Shown one piece after another: positions 42,781-52,200 of a stretch of 64,000 bases of DNA. A program made the position numbers and the translations under genes. Within the stretch, counting starts at the first letter, position 1. The number at the start of each line of letters is the position of its first letter. Source of the stretch: Ramlibacter tataouinensis (GTDB lineage Bacteria > Pseudomonadota > Gammaproteobacteria > Burkholderiales > Burkholderiaceae_C); the NCBI RefSeq assembly GCF_027941915.1, contig NZ_CP116009.1, forward strand, positions 2,480,001 to 2,544,000, read 5' to 3'. The notes below the pieces were generated by a model. It searched no databases, was not told where the DNA came from, and saw nothing but the letters and a program-made list of their open reading frames with translations.

Positions 42781-44016
42781 TCAGTCGTCGCGAATATCGA
42801 CGAGCTGCAGCTGCTCGTCGATGTAGAAGGCGACACCACCCGAGCCGCCGCGCGTGCGGGCCTCGAAGCGCACGATCCGGCCCAGCTCGGGCGCATACCA
42901 GGCGGTGGCCGTGTAGCGGCCCTGCGGGTTGGTGGCGGGGCCGAGGGTGCGGCTGGTGTAGCCGGTGAACGCCACCTGCACGACCCGCAGCTCGCGCTCC
43001 TTCAGCCGCATGGTCGTCTCGCCCAGCGTGCGCGCGTCCAGCTCCATGCCCACGAACTGCCCGGGAACGCCGCTGCTGTACCTGATGCTCCAGGCCGAGC
43101 CGCGCTGCGGCTCGGCCGTGATCCAGCCGCCCGGCGGCATCGCCACCTCGTATTCGCCGCCGATGGCCTGGGTCAGCGTGACCACGGCGCCGCCGGGCCG
43201 CTCGACCCGCGTTCCCTGGTTGAACACCAAGCGGTCGCTGTCGACCCGGTCGAGCCGGTACACCACTGTGCGTACCGCGCCGGTGAGGCGGTCGCGCAAC
43301 TGGTACTCGAAGACCTGCCCGCGGCCGGGCGCCCGCGCCGCCTGCCGGCCCTCGGCGTGCGCCGCCAGTGCCCGCTGCGCGCGCTGCGGCACCTCGGCAA
43401 TCCAGCTGGCCGGCAGGGCGAAATTCAGGTTCTGCGCGTCCCGCAGCATGAAGGTGGTGATGCCGATCAGGCGGCCGCGCGCGTCGAACAGGCCGCCCCC
43501 GCTGGATCCGTTGGAGATCGGCACGGTGATCTGCAGGGCCGTGAAGTCGCCGCTGGCGGAGCGGCGCACACCTGACAGCAGCCCGTCGCTGATGGTCTGC
43601 TCCAGCCCGCGCGGACTGCCGATGGCATAGACGCGCGAGCCGACCCTTACCTCATCGACGCTGCCGATCGGGACGGCGGGCGCGGTGAAGTTCCTCACCT
43701 TCAGCAGGCACAGGTCGCGTTCGGGATCCGGCTGGTCCAGGGTGGCGCCGTAGCTGACGTTCTCGCGGCCGACCAGCACCCGCGAGGCCCGGGTCAACAC
43801 ATGGCAATTGGTGACGAGGCTGCCCGGCGCGATCACCACTGCGCTGCCGGTGGCGAGCGGTCGGCCGTTCGCGTCGAGGGTCTCCACTGTCCAGACGCTG
43901 GGCGCCAGTCGTTCGAACAGCTGCTCGGGCGCCAATGCGCCGGTGTCCTGGGCGCTCGTGGGGGCGGCGGCCAGGAGGGACAGCACGCCGGCGGCGAAGG
44001 ATGCGCGTAGCTGCAT
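42781..44016 (-). CDS. Secreted trypsin-like serine protease
   Basis: A 411-residue exported protein: signal peptide (SFAAGVLSLLAAAPTSAQ), then a chymotrypsin-fold domain to about residue 220. The triad is visible as His in LVTNCHVLT, Asp in DPERDLCLLKV and Ser in ISNGSSGGGLFD, with GIGS-type strands around. The C-terminal 190 residues (YQLRDRLTGAVRTVVYRLDR onward) are beta-rich and not recognised; there is no PDZ domain as in DegP. Its gene follows a DUF2846 lipoprotein by nine bases and is probably co-transcribed. Target proteins are unknown. Confidence 0.88.
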   Translation of the reverse strand: MQLRASFAAGVLSLLAAAPTSAQDTGALAPEQLFERLAPSVWTVETLDANGRPLATGSAVVIAPGSLVTNCHVLTRASRVLVGRENVSYGATLDQPDPERDLCLLKVRNFTAPAVPIGSVDEVRVGSRVYAIGSPRGLEQTISDGLLSGVRRSASGDFTALQITVPISNGSSGGGLFDARGRLIGITTFMLRDAQNLNFALPASWIAEVPQRAQRALAAHAEGRQAARAPGRGQVFEYQLRDRLTGAVRTVVYRLDRVDSDRLVFNQGTRVERPGGAVVTLTQAIGGEYEVAMPPGGWITAEPQRGSAWSIRYSSGVPGQFVGMELDARTLGETTMRLKERELRVVQVAFTGYTSRTLGPATNPQGRYTATAWYAPELGRIVRFEARTRGGSGGVAFYIDEQLQLVDIRDD

Positions 44017-44025
44017 GGGGCTCCC

Positions 44026-44619
44026 TCAGCGTGCCGGTGGCAGCAGGCCGCGCAGATCGTCCAGGGTGACGGCGCCGGGAGAGGGCGCCGTGGCGGGGGC
44101 GGGCGTGGGCGTGGGTGCAGGCTCAGGTGCGGGTGAAGTCGCGGTCGCCCTGCCCGCCGAGGGAGCGGAGCGATTCGGCGCCAGCGGGATCGAGCCGGTG
44201 TAGGCCAGGCTCTGGACGGCGGCGGCGCCCGCATCCGGCGGATGCAGGGTCAGCGTGGGACGGCCGACCAGCAGGCCCATGGTGATGTGCAGGCTGACGT
44301 ACACCGTGTCCTGGCCGCGCAGGTCGAAGTCCACCGACGATTCGGATTCGGTGCGGGCGCTGGCCGTGTAGTGGCCGGCGGGCCGGTCCACGAAGAAGAA
44401 GGCCCCCGGCTGCAGCGCGCCCACGTCCTCGCCGCCGAGCCGGATGTCGGGTTGTACCGCCGCGCCCACGGCACTGTTGTCGCGGAAGAAGAAGATGCGG
44501 CCCTCGCCGCCCCGCAATTGGGGCAGGTTCGCCTGGACTTCGGTGAACCGCGGGCCGGTGGCGGCGCAGGCGGCCAGCAGGACGGAGAAGCAGGCCACGG
44601 CCAAGCGGATGCATCTCAT
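44026..44619 (-). CDS. DUF2846-like lipoprotein
   Basis: A 197-residue lipoprotein with lipobox LLAAC (Cys18). The central domain (RIFFFRDNSAVGAAVQPDIRL, then GAFFFVDRPAGHYTASAR) matches DUF2846, a beta-sandwich family of unknown function. It is followed by a Pro/Ala/Thr-rich tail (PAPEPAPTPTPAPATAPSPG) ending in VTLDDLRGLLPPAR. A GGAGGAG ribosome-binding site lies just before the ATG. It heads a two-gene operon with the serine protease. Confidence 0.8.
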   Translation of the reverse strand: MRCIRLAVACFSVLLAACAATGPRFTEVQANLPQLRGGEGRIFFFRDNSAVGAAVQPDIRLGGEDVGALQPGAFFFVDRPAGHYTASARTESESSVDFDLRGQDTVYVSLHITMGLLVGRPTLTLHPPDAGAAAVQSLAYTGSIPLAPNRSAPSAGRATATSPAPEPAPTPTPAPATAPSPGAVTLDDLRGLLPPAR

Positions 44620-44746
44620 GGGTCTTCTCCTCCAGTAAGGGTCGGCGTTGGCCGCGCGGGGGTGCAGGCCGGCATCGCCTGCTTCCTGCTGCCCCCTGCC
44701 GGTGCCGCCGTCTCTGCCGGCAACTCTACAGCAGCGCGGCCTTGCG

Positions 44747-45613
44747 TTAACTCAGGCTCTTCCTGAGCCAGTCGGCGAACGCCGCGCACTCCCAGCGCTC
44801 CATCGCGCCGGTGCCCCAGCACAGGTAGTGGGCGTGCGGGCTGGGCACGTTGCGCTCGGAGATGCGCGCCAGCCGCCCGTCCTCCAGCCAGGGCTGGCCC
44901 AGCTTGAGCCGCACCAGCGCGATGCCCAGCCCCTGCGCGGCGGCATCGCACATCAGGCCGATGTCGTTGAAGGAGGAGCCCTCGGTGGGCTCGGGCGCAT
45001 CCACGCCGTGCGCCAGGAACCAGGTGCGCCAGGGCTCCAGCGGGCTTTTCAGCAGCCGCGCGGCCAGCAGCTCGTCGAGGGTGTCGAACGGCCCGTGCTC
45101 GCGCAGGAAGGCGGGCGAGGCCAGCGGCGTGACGTCGTCGGTCAGCAGGCACAGGTGCTCGACGTCGGCGTAGCGGCCGCGGCCGAAGCGGATGGTCAGG
45201 TCGGCGTCCTCGGCCACCACGTCGAGCAGCGGGATGGAGACCTGCAGCGTCAGGTCGATCTCCGGGTAGGCCTCGGCGAAGCCGCGCAGGCGCGGCATCA
45301 GGATCGAACGGGCGAAGGTCGGCGTCACCGCCAGCCGCAGCTTGCGCTTGCCCGGGCTGCCGTCGCGGCCCGGGAAGCGTTCCAGGCTGGCCAGGCCCTC
45401 GCGCACGTGCGCCAGGTACTCGCTGCCCTCGGTGGTGAGCGAGAAGTCGGCCCGGCCGAACAGCTTGGCGCCCAGGATCTGTTCAAGCTGCCGCACCCGG
45501 TGGCTGACGGCGCTGGGCGTGACGCACAGCTCGTCGGCCGCCTGGGTCACCGAGCGCAGGCGGGCGAGCGCTTCGAAGGTGAGCAGGCACTGGATGGGCG
45601 GGATGCGGGGCAT
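44747..45613 (-). CDS. LysR-family regulator, GcvA-like
   Basis: A 288-residue LysR regulator with an N-terminal winged helix-turn-helix (FEALARLRSVTQAADELCVTPSAVSHRVRQLE) and a C-terminal effector domain (KLRLAVTPTFARSILMPRL, LTIRFGRGRYADVEHL, WRTWFLAHG). The spacing and the segment GLGIALVRLKL place it in the GcvA-like group. Its target is unclear: downstream on the same strand are the DUF2846 lipoprotein and protease after 127 bases, and upstream is purU. Confidence 0.93.
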   Translation of the reverse strand: MPRIPPIQCLLTFEALARLRSVTQAADELCVTPSAVSHRVRQLEQILGAKLFGRADFSLTTEGSEYLAHVREGLASLERFPGRDGSPGKRKLRLAVTPTFARSILMPRLRGFAEAYPEIDLTLQVSIPLLDVVAEDADLTIRFGRGRYADVEHLCLLTDDVTPLASPAFLREHGPFDTLDELLAARLLKSPLEPWRTWFLAHGVDAPEPTEGSSFNDIGLMCDAAAQGLGIALVRLKLGQPWLEDGRLARISERNVPSPHAHYLCWGTGAMERWECAAFADWLRKSLS

Positions 45614-45681
45614 GTCGTTCGGTCAATGCCGGGCTGGCGCGGCCAGGCCCTCTGCATCCACGCAGCGTCCTGTCATCGCCG

Positions 45682-45769
45682 CTTGCGCGGAGACGACGTT
45701 GCGCGCTGCGCTTGAGCCGTGCAACTGGATCCCCGCGGGGATGACTTCGCGCGCTGCGCTTGCGAAGTC
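45682..45769. repeat. REP-like tandem palindromes downstream of purU
   Basis: Two related units of about 34 bases lie about 49 bases apart. On the minus strand both contain AAGCGCAGCGCGC, then a variant of GTCATCCCCGCG. ATCCCCGCGGGGAT (45729-45742) is a perfect 14-bp palindrome, and GACTTCGC (45743-45750) pairs with GCGAAGTC (45762-45769), which covers part of the purU stop codon. Outer arms GTTGC (45698-45702) and GCAAC (45721-45725) enclose the second unit. This looks like a dispersed intergenic repeat family that also ends transcripts. Confidence 0.6.
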
Positions 45770-46616
45770 ACTTGAATACGACCGTCTTGTGCCCGTTCAG
45801 CAGCACCCGGTGTTCGCTGTGCCACTTGACCGCGCGCGCCAGCACCTGGCTTTCCGTGTCGCGGCCGACCGCGGTGAGGTTTTCCACGGTGTGGGCGTGG
45901 TCCACCCGCGCCACGTCCTGCTCGATGATCGGGCCCTCGTCGAGCTCGGCCGTCACGTAGTGGGCGGTGGCACCGATCAGCTTCACCCCGCGGTCGTGCG
46001 CCTGGTAGTAGGGCTTGGCGCCCTTGAAGCTGGGCAGGAAGCTGTGGTGGATGTTGATGGCGCGGCCGGCCAGCTTGCCGCACAGCTCGTCCGACAGGAT
46101 CTGCATGTAGCGCGCCAGCACCACCAGTTCGGCCCGTTCCGATTCGATGATCTCGTACTGGCGCGCCTCGGCCTGCGCCTTGCCGGCCGCGCTGACCGGC
46201 ACGTGGTGAAACGGCACGTTGTAGCTGGCCGCCAGCTGGTAGAACTCGCGGTGGTTGGAGATGATGGCGGCGATGTCCAGCCGCAGCAGCCCGCTCTTCC
46301 AGCGGAACAGCAGGTCGTTCAGGCAATGGCCTTCCTTGCTGACCAGGATCACCGTGCGCATCGGCTGCTGCACCGCGTGCAGCTTCCAGTTCATCCGGAA
46401 AGGCTCGGCGAAGAACTGCAGCTGCGACTTCAGGTCGTCGAAGGTGTGCTGGTCGCAGCCGAACTGCACCCGCATGAAGAACAGGCCGGTGGCCGGGTCG
46501 TTGTACTGCGCCGCCTCCTCGATGTTGCCGCCGCGCTCCAGCAGGAAGCCGGAGACGGCGTGGACGATGCCGGTGCGGTCGGGGCAGGACAGGGTGAGGA
46601 TGTAGGCTTGCTTCAT
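45768..46616 (-). CDS. purU: Formyltetrahydrofolate deformylase
   Basis: Hydrolyses 10-formyl-THF to formate and THF, supplying formate and balancing one-carbon units. The 282-residue protein has an N-terminal ACT domain (YILTLSCPDRTGIVHAVSGF) and a C-terminal formyltransferase-like domain with HHSFLPSFKGAKPYYQA and ATAHYVTAELDEGPIIEQD, which carries the catalytic aspartate. The ATG at 46616 matches family starts; the frame is open upstream but only as a shadow. A GACAAT -10-like hexamer (46635-46630) lies 13 bases before the start. Confidence 0.95.
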   Translation of the reverse strand: MKQAYILTLSCPDRTGIVHAVSGFLLERGGNIEEAAQYNDPATGLFFMRVQFGCDQHTFDDLKSQLQFFAEPFRMNWKLHAVQQPMRTVILVSKEGHCLNDLLFRWKSGLLRLDIAAIISNHREFYQLAASYNVPFHHVPVSAAGKAQAEARQYEIIESERAELVVLARYMQILSDELCGKLAGRAINIHHSFLPSFKGAKPYYQAHDRGVKLIGATAHYVTAELDEGPIIEQDVARVDHAHTVENLTAVGRDTESQVLARAVKWHSEHRVLLNGHKTVVFK

Positions 46617-46640
46617 GGTCGAACCCGTCATTGTCGCAAA

Positions 46641-46669
46641 GGCCCTGCGGTTGGCCGGCCGGCAGGGCC
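46641..46669. promoter_or_regulatory. Hairpin in the purU/DUF4197 divergent gap
   Basis: GGCCCTGC (46641-46648) is repeated inverted as GCAGGGCC (46662-46669), with GGCCGGCC between them. It could be an operator shared by the divergent genes or an RNA hairpin in the DUF4197 leader. Confidence 0.35.
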
Positions 46670-46709
46670 GAGGCATGATGGCCGTCCCCGCATGAACCCG
46701 AGGCCCGCG

Positions 46710-47399
46710 ATGCATCGCCGCACCATCGTCCTTGCCGCTTCCGCTTCCCTGGTCCTGCCGCACGCCGCGCGTGCCGGCGGCCTCGCATCGTTGAGCAATG
46801 CCGATGCCACCCGCGGCCTGAAGGCGGCGCTCGAGACCGGCGCGCTGGCCGCCGTCCGGCTGCTCGGCGTGCAGGACGGCTTCCTCGGCAACCCCAAGGT
46901 CCGCATCCCGCTGCCGGGCGCCCTGCAGGACGCCTCCAAGTTGCTCAAGGCCATGGGCCAGGGGCGCCAAGTCGACGAGCTGGAGCTCGCCATCAACCGG
47001 GCCGCCGAGAACGCCGTGCCGCTGGCCAAGAACCTGCTGGTGAACGCGGTCAGGAACATGTCGGTCACCGATGCCAAGAACATCCTCACCGGCGGCGACA
47101 CCTCGGTCACCGAGTTCTTCGCCGGCAAGACGCGCGCGCCGCTGTCGGGCCAGTTCCTGCCGGTGGTGAAGCAGGCCACCTCGCGGGCCGGCCTGGCCGC
47201 CAAGTACGACCGGGTGGCCGGCAAGGCGGTTGGCTTCGGCCTGGTCAAGCAGGAGGACGCCAGCATCGACCACTACGTCACCCGCAAGGCGCTGGACGGG
47301 CTGTACCTGGTGATCGGCGAGGAGGAGCAGAAGATCCGGCGCGACCCGGTCGGCACCGGCAGCTCGATCCTCTCGAAGGTGTTCGGCGCCATCCGCTGA
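46710..47399 (+). CDS. DUF4197 protein, exported
   Basis: A 229-residue protein with a signal peptide (TIVLAASASLVLPHAARA) and the DUF4197 body: LSNADATRGLKAALETGA, FLGNPKVRIPLPGALQDA, AENAVPLAKNLLVNAVRNM and ILTGGDTSVTEFFAGKT. Start 46710 has GAGG upstream; 46692 is an alternative six codons earlier. The domain is all-helical and periplasmic, with no known biochemical role. It stands alone between the divergent purU and a transaminase gene. Confidence 0.85.
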   Translation: MHRRTIVLAASASLVLPHAARAGGLASLSNADATRGLKAALETGALAAVRLLGVQDGFLGNPKVRIPLPGALQDASKLLKAMGQGRQVDELELAINRAAENAVPLAKNLLVNAVRNMSVTDAKNILTGGDTSVTEFFAGKTRAPLSGQFLPVVKQATSRAGLAAKYDRVAGKAVGFGLVKQEDASIDHYVTRKALDGLYLVIGEEEQKIRRDPVGTGSSILSKVFGAIR

Positions 47400-47435
47400 T
47401 TTCCGCGCGCCGCCGGGGCCGCATCCCGGCCGTCG

Positions 47436-47441
47436 CACAAT
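47436..47441 (+). promoter_or_regulatory. -10-like element CACAAT upstream of the transaminase
   Basis: CACAAT followed by C, 27 bases before the ATG, with AAGGAG as ribosome-binding site directly before the start. No clear -35 element. Confidence 0.4.
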
Positions 47442-47468
47442 CAACCGTCCGCATCACAAGGAGCTGTC

Positions 47469-48803
<1,335 letters not shown>

Positions 48804-48807
48804 GCAC

Positions 48808-48861
48808 GCCGGGGTCGGCGCCGCAGGTCTCGGCCCCTTGAAGGGGGTGCGCCGAAGGCGC
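48808..48861. repeat. Intergenic GC repeat with two hairpins
   Basis: GCCGGGGTCGGCGC (48808-48821) recurs exactly at 50746-50759. It is followed by CCCCTT/AAGGGG (48834-48846) and GCGCC-GAA-GGCGC (48849-48861) hairpins. The block lies between the convergent transaminase and ChaN genes and probably terminates transcription. Confidence 0.5.
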
Positions 48862-48870
48862 CTCGGGGGG

Positions 48871-49617
48871 TCATTGTTCTCGCTGCAGCTGTTCGCGCAG
48901 CTCCGCGCAGTAGTCCCTGGCCGCCCCGCCCGCCGGCCGCTCCAGCAGCACGGGCCGGGCCACCAGCGCCGCCGGCAGGTGGCGCGGCACGCCCAGCGCC
49001 GGGTCGGCATGGCCGGCCCCGCTCAGCAGCACCACCACCCGCCCGGCCTGGGCCGTTTCGGCCACGGTGCGCGCCATGGCCCGGTCGCGCGCGATCTGCA
49101 CCCGCACCATCGGCAACAGCTGCTGCGGCGGCAGCAGGTCGCAGTGGCCGGCCCGGATCGCTTCGCGCTGCGCCGCCAGCGCCCCGTCGTCCAGGGTGCC
49201 TTCCAGCGACCCATCGGCCATGGCCGCGCGCATCTGCCCGCGCGGCAGGTTGGCGCCGAGCACCGGCACACCGGCTCGGACCGCGGCCATGACCGCCGGC
49301 GCATAGGACGCCCAGGGCCAGGCCTGGTCGTCCCAGCGCAGGGCGGCACGCACCGCGTCCTCGTCCGCGCTGCGCGGCAGACCGGCAGTGCCGTGGCCGC
49401 GTTCGGCCATCTCCAGCACCAGCGCCGCCAGCCGGCCGCGCGCCGCCAGCGCCTGCACCACGTCGCGGTGCTGCCGCTGGTGGCTGGCCTGGTCGTGGAT
49501 TTCGCCCAGCAGCAGCACGTCGGCGCCCTGCAGGTGCGCGATGTGCGGCGGGGGGCTGCCGCAGCCGGCCAGCTGCAGCGACAGCGTCAGCGCGGCGAAG
49601 GCAGAAAGCAGGCGCAT
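48871..49617 (-). CDS. ChaN-family lipoprotein
   Basis: A 248-residue lipoprotein with lipobox QLAGC (Cys19). The ChaN domain begins with ADVLLLGEIHDQASHQRQH and has VLEMAERGHGTAGLP and VVVLLSGAGHAD. Characterised ChaN binds haem as a dimer and is iron-regulated in Campylobacter; no iron-responsive site is visible here. It is divergent from the AbrB-type membrane gene, with starts about 54 bases apart. Confidence 0.85.
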   Translation of the reverse strand: MRLLSAFAALTLSLQLAGCGSPPPHIAHLQGADVLLLGEIHDQASHQRQHRDVVQALAARGRLAALVLEMAERGHGTAGLPRSADEDAVRAALRWDDQAWPWASYAPAVMAAVRAGVPVLGANLPRGQMRAAMADGSLEGTLDDGALAAQREAIRAGHCDLLPPQQLLPMVRVQIARDRAMARTVAETAQAGRVVVLLSGAGHADPALGVPRHLPAALVARPVLLERPAGGAARDYCAELREQLQREQ

Positions 49618-49670
49618 CCATGGATACTATGCCGCCCCCGCCGCTGGCGGCGCGGCTCGCCTGCTTCCCG

Positions 49671-50726
49671 ATGACTTCCCCGTTTCCCGTCCGCGTCGCC
49701 GGCACCCTGGCTCTGGCGCTGGCGGCGGCGCTGGTGTGCCGCTGGCTGCACACCCCGCTGCCCTGGATGCTGGGCCCGCTGATCGCCACCGCCCTGGCGT
49801 CGGTGCTGGGTGCGCCCACCCAGAGCTGGACGCCGCTGCGCAACTACGGCCAGTGGGCGATCGGCGGCGCGCTGGGCCTTTATTTCACGCCGCAGGTGAC
49901 GGCGCTGGTGGCCCAGTTGTGGTGGGCGATCGTGATGGCGATCGCCTGGGCCCTGCTGCTGGGCTGGCTGTTCGGGCGCTGGCTGCAGCGTTCGCTGCAG
50001 GACCGCCTGCCGGGCAGCCAGGCCGAACGGCGCGCCACCAGCTACTTCGCCGGCGCCATCGGCGGTGCCTCCGAGATGACCTTGCTGGCCGAGCGCGCCG
50101 GCGCCCGCACCGACCTGGTGGCGGCGGCCCACAGCCTGCGCCTGCTGGTGGTCACGCTGGTGCTGCCGTTCGCCTTCAGCTGGATCGGGCTGCAGGGCCT
50201 GGACCCGGCCGTGCCCGGCCCGCGCGAGGTGCGGCCGGCCGGCCTGGCGCTGCTGCTGCTGGCCACCGGCGCCGGTGCCTGGCTGCTGGCGCAGACCGGC
50301 CGCGCCAACCCCTGGTTCATCGGCGCACTGCTCGCGGCCATGGGTTTGACCATGGCCGGCATCGAGCTGTCGGCGATGCCGCAGCCGCTGGTCAACGCCG
50401 CCCAGTTGCTGATCGGCGTGAGCCTGGGCGTGCGCTTTCGCGCCGAGTTCGTGCACACCGCGCCGCGCTGGCTGGCAGCGGTGGCGGTCGGCACCCTCGG
50501 CATGATCGTCCTGTGCGCTGGCTTCGCAGCGCTGCTGGCCTCGGCCACCGGGCTGCACGCCGCGACTCTGGTGCTGGGCACCTCGCCCGGCGGCATTGCC
50601 GAGATGGCCATCACGGCCAAGGCGCTTCAGTTGGGGGTACCGGTGGTAACCGCGTTCCAGGTCTGCCGGCTGGTGGCGGTGCTGCTGCTGGTGGAGCCCC
50701 TGCACCGCTGGGGCTGGCTGCGCTGA
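49671..50726 (+). CDS. AbrB-family membrane protein (putative ammonia monooxygenase-type)
   Basis: A 351-residue polytopic protein of the AbrB/PF05145 family, built from two similar halves with about ten hydrophobic segments. Signature regions are LHTPLPWMLGPLIATAL in the first half, FAGAIGGASEMTLLAERAG, and ANPWFIGALLAAMG with LVLGTSPGGIAEMAITAKAL in the second. Despite older annotations, it has no catalytic site of a monooxygenase and is better regarded as a transporter-like or membrane regulatory protein. ATG 49671 is preferred; 49620 and 49629 are in frame. Confidence 0.85.
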   Translation: MTSPFPVRVAGTLALALAAALVCRWLHTPLPWMLGPLIATALASVLGAPTQSWTPLRNYGQWAIGGALGLYFTPQVTALVAQLWWAIVMAIAWALLLGWLFGRWLQRSLQDRLPGSQAERRATSYFAGAIGGASEMTLLAERAGARTDLVAAAHSLRLLVVTLVLPFAFSWIGLQGLDPAVPGPREVRPAGLALLLLATGAGAWLLAQTGRANPWFIGALLAAMGLTMAGIELSAMPQPLVNAAQLLIGVSLGVRFRAEFVHTAPRWLAAVAVGTLGMIVLCAGFAALLASATGLHAATLVLGTSPGGIAEMAITAKALQLGVPVVTAFQVCRLVAVLLLVEPLHRWGWLR

Positions 50727-50768
50727 GCAGCCGGGGGGCGCACGCGCCGGGGTCGGCGCGCCGATGGG

Positions 50769-51041
50769 TCAGTGCATCACGAGCGGGTTCTGGGCCAGCT
50801 CCGCGTAGCCGTCGAGGGTCTCCTCGACCTCTTCCTGGGTCGGCGTGTTGAGCTGCCAGGCGTTGATCTGGCGCTGGAACGCATCGGCCCAGGAGCCGTC
50901 GAGGTAGACCTCCTTGTTGGTGCGCTTGTCGACGATCTCGAAGCCGTGGCGCACGGTGCGCGGCGGCGGCTCGCCCTCGGCGGGTTCGTTCGCCTGCATG
51001 TGCACGACGACGAACGAGTCGGAGTCATAGAGCATCTGCAT
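50769..51041 (-). CDS. DUF3567 (BTH_I0359-type) small protein
   Basis: A 90-residue acidic protein of the betaproteobacterial DUF3567 family. ATG 51041 gives the family start MQMLYDSDSFVVVHMQ, followed by RHGFEIVDKRTNKEVYLDG and a C-terminal helix (QEEVEETLDGYAELAQNPL). The frame runs open to 51188, but the extra residues do not belong to the family. No catalytic motif or membrane segment; function unknown. It is a lineage marker for Burkholderiales. Confidence 0.9.
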   Translation of the reverse strand: MQMLYDSDSFVVVHMQANEPAEGEPPPRTVRHGFEIVDKRTNKEVYLDGSWADAFQRQINAWQLNTPTQEEVEETLDGYAELAQNPLVMH

Positions 51042-51141
51042 GGTGGGAATCCTTTGCCCTCCAGATATCAACGCCGGGCCGGCTTTCAAGATGACCCGGG
51101 CCACTGGGGTGGCCTTGCACGCACAGTAGGCGACGCCTGCC

Positions 51142-52200
51142 TCAGCCTTTGTCGGTGCCCGACCCCTGCAAGTCCAGCCAATCGCCATTGGGGGCTGTCA
51201 GACGCAGGCGCACCGGCCCGTAGTCCCGCCCGGGGACCAGCCAGACCTCCAGCCGCACGTCGTATTCGTGCTGCGGCGCGCGCACCAGCTTCAATGCCGT
51301 GATGCGGCCCGCCGGCAGCGCCAGGAGTTCGCTGCCCTCGACCCGGAACGGCCAGTCGCCGGCCTCGCGCGTGGTCGCCGCCGGCAGCGTCACCACCGCG
51401 CCGGGCGCGAAGCGGGCGGGATCGGCCGCCACCAGCGCCGCCAGTTGCAGCAGCACGCTCAGGCGGTCCTGCGTGCCCGGCACCCACGTGGCCTCGGGCC
51501 GGTTGCTGCTGAACACGATGCGCTGGTGCGCGCGATCGAAGTGGGTGGCCTGCTCGCCGCGCAGGCGTTCGGAAAAGCGCAGTGGCGCCAGCCCGTCAGG
51601 CCCGAGCTCGCCGTCGCTGCGCTGGGTGCGGGCCGGCAGCGGCGGTGCGTTCACCTGCAGCACCGCCTGGTACGTGCGCCCGTCATGGCGCCAGTCGAGC
51701 TCGGCCGTGCCGCCGGCCACCGGCAGGCCGCGGCGGCGCGCCGTGACGGCATAGCGCCAGCGTGCCGGCGCCGGCAGCGCGATCGGCATCGGGGTGGCGG
51801 CGGCCGGCGTGCGGGCGCCCAGGGGGGCGGGCGGCGCGGCCAGGGCCGGTGCGCTGGCCCGCGCCGCGGCCGCGGTCGGCGGCGCCGTGGCCGTTTCGTC
51901 GGATGGGGATGGCGCGTCGGCGTCGGCCGCTCGCTGCGAGGCCGCCACCGATCGCGGAGAACGAGCAGCAGCCGGTGTCGCGGCCGCGGACCGGTGGGGC
52001 GGCAGCGCCGCGCGCACGGGCGACGGCGTAGCCAGCGGCCGCGCTGGCGGCATTTCCAGCGCGCGCACGCGCAGCGCCGCGAAGTGCAGCGCCGGCCGCA
52101 TCTCGCCGGGCGCGAGGCGCAAGGCCAGCAGGTGCAGCGCGAACACGCCCAGCGTGAGCACCACGAGCGGCCGCGGCGGCACGCCCGTGGCCGCGTTCAT
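51142..52200 (-). CDS. DUF3108 protein with N-terminal anchor
   Basis: A 352-residue protein with an N-terminal hydrophobic helix (PLVVLTLGVFALHLLALRLA), a long Ala/Pro/Ser-rich linker (residues about 50-145), and a C-terminal DUF3108 beta domain (WRYAVTARRRGLPVAGGTAEL, then LKLVRAPQHEYDVRLEVWLVPGR). It is probably an inner-membrane-anchored periplasmic protein. Its ATG overlaps the IclR gene stop by four bases, so the two are co-translated. Function unknown. Confidence 0.82.
   Translation of the reverse strand: MNAATGVPPRPLVVLTLGVFALHLLALRLAPGEMRPALHFAALRVRALEMPPARPLATPSPVRAALPPHRSAAATPAAARSPRSVAASQRAADADAPSPSDETATAPPTAAAARASAPALAAPPAPLGARTPAAATPMPIALPAPARWRYAVTARRRGLPVAGGTAELDWRHDGRTYQAVLQVNAPPLPARTQRSDGELGPDGLAPLRFSERLRGEQATHFDRAHQRIVFSSNRPEATWVPGTQDRLSVLLQLAALVAADPARFAPGAVVTLPAATTREAGDWPFRVEGSELLALPAGRITALKLVRAPQHEYDVRLEVWLVPGRDYGPVRLRLTAPNGDWLDLQGSGTDKG

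Noticed and set aside
49671..50726. AbrB-type protein as an ammonia monooxygenase
   Set aside because: That old label has no support from residues; the protein is a duplicated polytopic membrane protein with no metal or catalytic motif.
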